Shown piece after piece: positions 58,510 through 64,000 of a DNA stretch of 64,000 nt. Position 1 is the first letter of the stretch. Every line of letters begins with the position of its first letter. Made by a program: the position numbers and the translations under genes. The notes beneath the pieces are model-generated. The model did not search any database. It was not told the DNA's origin and worked only from the letters and a program-made list of their open reading frames with translations. Origin of the DNA: CAWBVG01 sp963792175 (GTDB lineage: Bacteria > Acidobacteriota > Vicinamibacteria > Vicinamibacterales > CAVVIG01); NCBI GenBank assembly GCA_963792175.1, contig CAWBVG010000042.1:62001-126000 (forward strand), in the 5' to 3' direction.

Positions 58510-60373
58510 CATCCTGGCGGTCGCCGCCGCCGTCTGCGTCGCCCTGGCCGCGTGGGCGCTCTATCGCGCGACGCTGCTCCCCGGCTTCGATTTCGGCGAC
58601 ACCGGATCGCTGCAGACGACCGTCGGCTCGACGCTGATCACGCCGCGAGTCGGCTATCCGCTCTACTTCGCCATCGCCAACCTGTGGCTGCATGTGGTTG
58701 GAGGCGACCCCGCGCGCGCCCTCAACCTGGCATCGGCGGTCGAGGCGGCGCTGGCGTGCGGGCTGAGCGTCCTGGTCGCCATCGAGCTCTCGGGATCGAT
58801 CGCCGCGGCGATCGCGGCCGTGCTCCTGTTTGCGGTGTCGTACACCTACTGGAGCCAGTCGATCATCGCGGAAGTGTACGCCCTTCACATCGGGCTGGTC
58901 GCGCTGACGCTGCTCCTGCTGTTGCGGTGGGCGAATCGGCCGACAACCACGCGTCTCACGCTGTTCTTCCTCGCCTTTGCGGTCGGCTTCGGCAATCACC
59001 TGTCGATGGTCCTGCTGGTGCCGGCGTACACCCTGTTTCTCCTGCTCGGCGCGAAGGGCGGCTGGCGATCCATGCTCGCACCTCGTGTCGTGCTGCTGGC
59101 AACCACGTGCGCGGCGGTGGGGGCCGCCCAATACATCTGGAATCTGCGCGCGCTCTGGTACCAACCGCAGCCGCCTTCCGGGCTGCTCGAGGCGCTCGCC
59201 ACGTTCTGGTTCGACGTGACGAAATCCGACTGGCGCGACACGATGGTGCTGCACGTGCCGCGCTCGATGCTCGGCGACCACGCGGCGATGTACTGGTTCG
59301 ACCTGCGGCAACAGTTCGGCCCGATCGTGCCGCTGCTGGCGGTCGCGGGCCTCGCGCAGCTGGCCACGCAGGATGCGCGCCGCGCCGTGTTGATGGCCGT
59401 GCTCTTCGCGACGAACCTCGCCTTCGCCTTCAGCTACAACGTCGGCGACGCGCACGTCTTCTATCTGCCGTCGCATTTCATGGTCGCGCTGCTGGTCGCG
59501 CCCGGAGTGGTCCTGGCCGCGCGCCTGACGCCGCGGGCGATCCTGCCTGCAGCGGCGCTGACGATCGCGTATGCCGGCGCGAGGGCGTACCGCGATTTTC
59601 CGGCGCTGGACCGAAGCGGCGACACGCGGCCGGCTGATGTGATCGGCCATCTCACGGCCGGACTCGACGACCAGCGCGACATTCTGCTCACCGACCTGAA
59701 CTGGCAGGTCGCCAATGGCCTGTCGTACTTCGCCAAAGTCCGGCAGCCGGCGATTGCCCACGCACGCGCTCCCGATCTGCTGCTGTATGCGCCGGCGCTC
59801 GTCACGGACAACCATGTCGTCGGACGAGCGATCGCGTTGACAGAGCGCGCGCGGTCCGAAATCGATGCCGCCTACGGCCCGCTGCTGCCGACGATGCCGG
59901 ACCCGCGCGTCGTCGTGCCACCGCTGGCCGAACGCGTTGCCGGACTGCCGGCCGGAACGCCGTACGTCTTGTGCCTGCTCAAGCCCTCGCGCGACATGAG
60001 CCTCGACGAAGACGACCTCGCGGCAGCCCTGCGCGTGCTGTCGGGGACTTCCGTCCCCCGAGGCGACTACGCCGTCGTCGCCGGGCTGGCCGGCCGCCCG
60101 CCCGATCTCGCCTTCGGAGCAAACCTTCCGTTCACCAAGCAGGTCCAACTGAATGGGATGGGTGTCGAGGTCAGGATGGAGTCGTGGCTGTCGGCCGACA
60201 CGATCCGACGGATGGGGTTCGGTCAGGTCGTCGCCGGACGCCATCACGCGTTGATTGTGGAGCGGGGTGTCAGCTTCGCGGCACTCGATCGAACGGGACG
60301 GGCGATCCGGACGGCGTACGCCGCGAACATCTTCTCCGCACAGCCGCGCTACCTCATCCGTACTGGTCGATAG
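58466..60373 (+). CDS. DUF2723 multi-pass membrane protein (GT-C-like)
   Basis: 635 residues, overlapping polX by 44 bases. GDTGSLQTTVGSTLITPRVGYPLYFAIANLW is the DUF2723 start, with the acidic GD loop of GT-C glycosyltransferases. About 10-11 membrane helices follow, then a soluble C-terminal half including TDLNWQVANGLSYFAKVRQP. DUF2723 proteins are proposed O-mannosyl- or oligosaccharide transferases using lipid-linked sugars. Substrate unknown. Confidence 0.85.
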   Translation: MKSVPSLPRNAPRADILAVAAAVCVALAAWALYRATLLPGFDFGDTGSLQTTVGSTLITPRVGYPLYFAIANLWLHVVGGDPARALNLASAVEAALACGLSVLVAIELSGSIAAAIAAVLLFAVSYTYWSQSIIAEVYALHIGLVALTLLLLLRWANRPTTTRLTLFFLAFAVGFGNHLSMVLLVPAYTLFLLLGAKGGWRSMLAPRVVLLATTCAAVGAAQYIWNLRALWYQPQPPSGLLEALATFWFDVTKSDWRDTMVLHVPRSMLGDHAAMYWFDLRQQFGPIVPLLAVAGLAQLATQDARRAVLMAVLFATNLAFAFSYNVGDAHVFYLPSHFMVALLVAPGVVLAARLTPRAILPAAALTIAYAGARAYRDFPALDRSGDTRPADVIGHLTAGLDDQRDILLTDLNWQVANGLSYFAKVRQPAIAHARAPDLLLYAPALVTDNHVVGRAIALTERARSEIDAAYGPLLPTMPDPRVVVPPLAERVAGLPAGTPYVLCLLKPSRDMSLDEDDLAAALRVLSGTSVPRGDYAVVAGLAGRPPDLAFGANLPFTKQVQLNGMGVEVRMESWLSADTIRRMGFGQVVAGRHHALIVERGVSFAALDRTGRAIRTAYAANIFSAQPRYLIRTGR

Positions 60374-60466
60374 GTTCTCGGCGAGTTCCGGGCGGCCTCT
60401 CGGACCTGCCGGCCGCCGCCAGCCCTAAAGGGCACGCTCCGTCACTCGCAACTGCTGTAAGGTTGA

Positions 60467-61114
60467 ATGATGATCTGGTGGCTCGCAGCGTTGCTGACTC
60501 TCGTATCGGCCGATCCGACAGCGCCGGAGCTCGCCCAGGCGCTGCAGAAGAAATACGACACCGTGAAGGATTTCTCCGCCGACTTCACGCACACCTATGA
60601 AGGCGGCGTGCTGCGGAAGCAGATCACCGAGCGCGGGCGGCTGACCATCAAGAAACCCGGCAAGATGCGGTGGCAGTACACGTCTCCGGAGGAGAAGCTG
60701 TTCGTGTCCGACGGCGCGATGATGTATTCCTACATTCCGCAGGACAAGCAGGTCATCAGGTCCACCGTCCCACCCGACGACGAGGCGACGACGCCGGCGT
60801 TGTTTCTGGCCGGCAAGGGCAACCTGACCCGCGATTTCACCGCGTCTCTGGTCGAATTGCCCGCGGGAATGGCCGCCGGATCGAAGGCGCTGAAGCTCGT
60901 CCCAAAAACCCGCCAACAGGACTACGATTGGCTGGTGCTGGTGGTCGACCCGGCCACCCTCGAAATCCGCGGGCTGGTCACGGTCGACGCACAGGGCGGC
61001 AAATCGAGCTTTTCGTTCACAAATCTGAAGCAAAACGTCGGATTGGCCGATAAGGACTTCGCGTTCAAGATACCCCGCGGTGTTGATGTTGTCAGCGCGT
61101 CCCCCCGCTCCTGA
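60467..61114 (+). CDS. lolA: Outer-membrane lipoprotein carrier protein LolA
   Basis: 215 residues. A short signal (IWWLAALLTLVSA), then KYDTVKDFSADFTHTYEGGVLRKQITERGRLTIKKPGKMRWQY, the LolA core, with KLFVSDG, DKQV, and LKLVPKTRQQDYDWLVLVVDP. LolA ferries lipoproteins across the periplasm to the outer membrane. ATG-ATG start at 60467. Its end overlaps the secretin start by about 35 bases. Confidence 0.93.
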   Translation: MMIWWLAALLTLVSADPTAPELAQALQKKYDTVKDFSADFTHTYEGGVLRKQITERGRLTIKKPGKMRWQYTSPEEKLFVSDGAMMYSYIPQDKQVIRSTVPPDDEATTPALFLAGKGNLTRDFTASLVELPAGMAAGSKALKLVPKTRQQDYDWLVLVVDPATLEIRGLVTVDAQGGKSSFSFTNLKQNVGLADKDFAFKIPRGVDVVSASPRS

Positions 61115-62894
61115 AGTTCTCCGCCGCCACGGCCGGGCAGTGCTGGCGGTGGTTTGCCTGTTCGCAGGCGGCTGCGCGGCGACCGGGGCTCTCAACCGCG
61201 GCCGGTCGGCCGAGCTCCGTCAGGACTACGACATCGCCGTCGTCGAATACACGAAAGCGGTTCGCCTCCGTCCCAACGATAGCGACGCGCGTCTCGCGCT
61301 CGAACGCGCGAAGCTCCGCGCGGCGCAGGACCACTTCATGCGCGGGCGCCGTCTGGCGGCGACGGGCAAGCTCGATCGGGCGCTCGTCGAGTTCGAGCTC
61401 GCGTCCGAGCTGAATCCCAGCGGCGGCGACATCGACGACGAGCTGCGCAGCACACGCAACAAGCTGCGCGCGCAAATTGCCGTCGCGCGTGAGGGCAAGA
61501 CCGAGCTGCAGACGATCATCGAACGGTCGCGCGATCTGCCGCCGCCCGGCATGGATCTGCCGGCCGGCGTCAAGATGCCGGCGTCGCTGACGTTCCGCGA
61601 CGCGAGCAGCCGCGACGTGTTCATGACGATCGCGCGCTTCGCCAACATCAGCCTCATCTTCGACACGGCGTTTCGCGAGGCGCCGGTCAGCGTCGACCTG
61701 CGCAACGCGTCGCTCGAGGACGCGCTCAACACCGTGGCCGGCGCGACGCGCACGTTCTTCCGGGTCACCGCGCCGAAAACCATTGTCGTCATCCCCGACA
61801 CGCCGGCGAAACGCCGCGAGTACCAGGAAGAGATCGTCCGCACGTTCTATCTGAGCAACGCGGATCTCAAAGAGACGATGGATCTGCTGCGAATGGTGCT
61901 GGACGCGCGGCGGATTTCGCCGACGACCGCCACCAATGCGCTGACGATCAAGGACACGCCCGAGCGCATCGCCGCGGCCGCGCGCGTCGTCTCGGCGATC
62001 GACAAAGCGCGTCCCGAGGTCATCATCGACGTCGAGCTGCTCGAAGTCGATCGGACGCGGCTGCAGGAGTACGGGCTGCAGTTCGCCTCGCCCGGCAACC
62101 CGCCCACCGGCATCAATGGCACGGTGTCCATCCCGACCGACAACGCCGGAACCATCAGCCTCGGGGCACTCAAGAACCTGACATCGTCGGACCTGCTGTT
62201 TTCAGGTCTGCCGACGCTGTATTACCGGCTGCTCAAGAGCGACACCAATACCCGCATCCTGGCCAACCCGCAGCTGCGCACCGCGGACGGCATGCCCGCC
62301 CATGCGGGATTCGGCCAGCAGGTGCCGGTGCCGGTCACGACGTTCGCACCGATCGCCACGGGCGGGACGCCGCAGCAGCCGATCACGTCGTTCAACTACC
62401 AGAACATCGGCGTCAACATCGACATCACGCCACGGACGCACCACGACGACGATGTGTCGCTGACGCTGAAGATCGCCGTCACGAGCATTTCTGGCAGCGG
62501 CTTCGGCGGACTGCCGACGTTCGGCAATCGCGAGGTCAGCACGATCATCCGCCTGCGCGACGGCGAGACGAACATGCTGGCGGGGTTGATTCGGGACGAC
62601 GAGCGCCGCTCGCTCGATGGCATTCCCGGGTTGAGTGACATCCCGGTTCTCGGGCGCCTGTTCGCGCACAACGCGAAGACGACGGAACAGAGCGACATCA
62701 TCCTGACGCTGACGCCGCACATCATCCGCGTGCTGGATCTGACCGAGGCCGACCTGCGTCCGTTCCGAGTCGGCCGCGATTCGGTGTCGCCGCTGGCGGA
62801 ACTGCCGCTGCCCGTCGAGCCGCCCAAACCGCCGGAGCCGCCGAAGGAAGAACCGCCTCCGTCAAAAAACCTGGAGGCGGTCTGTAGGGCTTAG
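61080..62894 (+). CDS. Secretin with TPR domain (GspD/PilQ-like)
   Basis: About 604 residues. A lipoprotein-type signal (AVVCLFAGGC), TPR repeats (YDIAVVEYTKAVRLRPNDSDARLALERAK), then secretin N domains (MPASLTFRDASSRDVFMTIARFANISLIFD) and core: DVELLEVDRTRLQEYGLQF, DTNTRILANPQLRT, NRVE-like GNREVSTIIRLRDGETNMLAGLIRDDERRS and PVLGRLFAHNAKTTEQSDIILTLTPHIIR. Likely type II secretion or a Tad/pilus pore. GTG 61080 or ATG 61086 start. A Pro-rich tail ends in a repeat array. Confidence 0.9.
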   Translation: MLMLSARPPAPEVLRRHGRAVLAVVCLFAGGCAATGALNRGRSAELRQDYDIAVVEYTKAVRLRPNDSDARLALERAKLRAAQDHFMRGRRLAATGKLDRALVEFELASELNPSGGDIDDELRSTRNKLRAQIAVAREGKTELQTIIERSRDLPPPGMDLPAGVKMPASLTFRDASSRDVFMTIARFANISLIFDTAFREAPVSVDLRNASLEDALNTVAGATRTFFRVTAPKTIVVIPDTPAKRREYQEEIVRTFYLSNADLKETMDLLRMVLDARRISPTTATNALTIKDTPERIAAAARVVSAIDKARPEVIIDVELLEVDRTRLQEYGLQFASPGNPPTGINGTVSIPTDNAGTISLGALKNLTSSDLLFSGLPTLYYRLLKSDTNTRILANPQLRTADGMPAHAGFGQQVPVPVTTFAPIATGGTPQQPITSFNYQNIGVNIDITPRTHHDDDVSLTLKIAVTSISGSGFGGLPTFGNREVSTIIRLRDGETNMLAGLIRDDERRSLDGIPGLSDIPVLGRLFAHNAKTTEQSDIILTLTPHIIRVLDLTEADLRPFRVGRDSVSPLAELPLPVEPPKPPEPPKEEPPPSKNLEAVCRA

Positions 62895-62962
62895 GGCGTA
62901 GGGCTTGGCGGATTAGGCAGCGCCAATCGCTAACCTAATCCCTAATCCCTAGTCCCTATCGC
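62885..62962. repeat. Inverted word array 11 (word GGGCTTAGGG/GGATTAGG)
   Basis: GTAGGGCTTAGGG words at 62884-62917 are mirrored by CCTAATCCCTAATCCCTAG words at 62934-62957. GGATTAGG (62910-62917) and CCTAATCC (62934-62941) are perfect complements. The array supplies the stop codon (TAG, 62892-62894) of the secretin and separates two convergent genes. Confidence 0.7.
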
Positions 62963-62965
62963 ACG

Positions 62966-64000
62966 CTACGGCAGCTTCGCTACCTTCGCCCCAAGTCCCT
63001 GCAGCCGCTCCACCAACCGTCCGTACCCGCGTTCCACGGTCTCGAGCTTCGACAGCCGGCTCTGTCCATCCGCGGCGAGCGCCGCGGCAATGAGCGCCAT
63101 TCCGGATCGCAGGTCGCGGCTGTCGAGCGGCCGCCCGCGCAGTTTCCTCGGCCCGGTGACGATGATGCGATGCGGGTCGCACAGGAACAGGTCCGCGCTC
63201 ATCCCGCTCAACTGCTCGAGCGCGAACAAGCGCAGCTCGTACATCCAATCGTGCACGAGCGTCTGCCCTTCCGCTTGCGTCGCGAGGACCGTGACGAGGC
63301 TGACCAGGTCGCTCGGGAACCCCGGCCACAGACTGGTGGTGATCCGGCCGGCGGCGCGCAGCCGCGACTGCCTGACGTGGAAGACGTCGTCGTCCATCGA
63401 ACAGTCGATCCCGAGCCGCGTCAGGACCGACGCGACGACTTCCATGTCTTCCGCCCGGGCGCCGTGGACATCGATGTCGCCGCCGGTGACGGCGGCCACG
63501 ACCGCCCAGCTTCCGGCCTCGATGTAGTCGCCCCACAGCCTGTGTTCCGCGCCGCGAAGCTTCGCGCCTCCTTCGATGCGAATCGTCGACGTGCCCGCGC
63601 CCGAAATGCCGACGCCGAGCTGTTCCAGGAATGCGCACAGCTCGACCACATGCGGCTCGCACGCGGCATGGCGAATCTCTGTCGTGCCTGGCGCGCCGGC
63701 GGCGGCGAGCAACGCGGTCTCGGTCCCGGTGACCGACGCCTCGTACAGATAGAACGACGTCGGACGCAATCCGTTCGGAGCGGCCAGCGCGTGCCCGCTG
63801 CCTTCGATGCGGCGCGCACCCATCGCTTCCAGCGCTTCGAGATGCGTGTTGAGCGTGCGCCGCGCCGGAAAATCGCCGCCCGGCGACGCCAGGTGCGCGC
63901 GTCCGCGCCGCGCGAGCAGCGGGCCCAGCAGCAGCACCGAGCCGCGCAGGCGGCCGACCAGCGCCGGGTCGGGCTCGTCCTTGACGATGCTGGGACACCG
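62966..64000 (-). CDS. murA: UDP-N-acetylglucosamine 1-carboxyvinyltransferase (MurA type), 5' end cut
   Basis: 344 codons to the window edge; the N-terminal part is outside. Transfers enolpyruvate to UDP-GlcNAc, the first step of peptidoglycan synthesis. Seen: VGRLRGSVLLLGPLLARRGRAHLASPGGD, EALEAMGAR, NHA-like ASVTGTETALLAAAGAPGTTEIRHAACEPHVVELCAFLEQLG, GDYIEAGSW, GFPSDLVSL, and DSRDLRSGMALIAAALAADG. The residue at the fosfomycin-binding Cys position is Asp (codon 63872-63874), in the PGG-D context. The enzyme should be active, but insensitive to fosfomycin. The frame is intact. Confidence 0.9.
   Translation of the reverse strand, partial: RCPSIVKDEPDPALVGRLRGSVLLLGPLLARRGRAHLASPGGDFPARRTLNTHLEALEAMGARRIEGSGHALAAPNGLRPTSFYLYEASVTGTETALLAAAGAPGTTEIRHAACEPHVVELCAFLEQLGVGISGAGTSTIRIEGGAKLRGAEHRLWGDYIEAGSWAVVAAVTGGDIDVHGARAEDMEVVASVLTRLGIDCSMDDDVFHVRQSRLRAAGRITTSLWPGFPSDLVSLVTVLATQAEGQTLVHDWMYELRLFALEQLSGMSADLFLCDPHRIIVTGPRKLRGRPLDSRDLRSGMALIAAALAADGQSRLSKLETVERGYGRLVERLQGLGAKVAKLP

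Overview
The window is GC-rich DNA from a Gram-negative bacterium with a Kdo-containing lipopolysaccharide, LolA lipoprotein sorting, secretins and type IV pili. The best fit is an Acidobacteriota-type organism, probably near the Vicinamibacteria. That placement is inferred from the gene families seen: a PadR-coupled MacB/ADOP-type permease, TolB-like propeller proteins, BACON-domain and PKD-domain lipoproteins, a DUF2723 membrane protein and LapB. No rRNA is present to confirm it.

Region by region. 0-3 kb: a PadR repressor with a coupled ABC permease, then TCA-cycle genes mdh and icd. 3.2-6.9 kb: a cytochrome c, serA, a lipid kinase and a GspC/PilP-like protein. 7-13.2 kb: the Kdo/LPS supply operon kdsB-pyrG-kdsA-kdsD-kdsC-lapB. 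13.3-21.5 kb, minus strand: coaE, folD, a TrkA-type channel protein, an amino-acid permease, a hydrolase, thiE, accC and accB. 21.5-30.7 kb, minus strand: a long run pilM-N-O-P-Q, then two secreted proteins, a TPR protein and an Xaa-Pro peptidase leading into accB-accC. 31-36.3 kb, plus strand: rplM-rpsI, rpsB-tsf, pyrH-frr, thrC. 36.4-37.9 kb: a small membrane protein, pfkA and tRNA-Ala(CGC). 38-56.8 kb: an accessory region with an IS3-family element, a toxin-antitoxin remnant, an integron attC-like site, truncated genes, small secreted proteins, a BACON lipoprotein/outer-membrane module, an esterase and a Rieske protein. 56.8-64 kb: polX, DUF2723, lolA, a secretin, and a MurA-type enzyme cut by the window end.

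Four things stand out. (1) A DUF411 thioredoxin-like protein (49236-49754) has an in-frame TGA exactly where the first Cys of its CxxC motif should be, so it may be an undescribed selenoprotein. (2) Core-gene spacers hold at least eleven 60-110 bp arrays. In each, one short word is repeated imperfectly and then mirrored as its reverse complement. The word differs from spacer to spacer but the architecture is the same. (3) Several genes start with GTG 5-8 bases after a TATAAT-like box, suggesting leaderless transcripts. (4) The MurA-type enzyme has Asp at the position of the fosfomycin-target Cys.

Caution: many genes, including essential ones (pyrG, accB, accC, frr, pfkA, pilQ), are broken by single-base indels. 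Most are +1 insertions and they cluster at 20-28 kb and 37-57 kb. This looks like residual sequencing or assembly error. Such genes are annotated here as one CDS with the shift noted.
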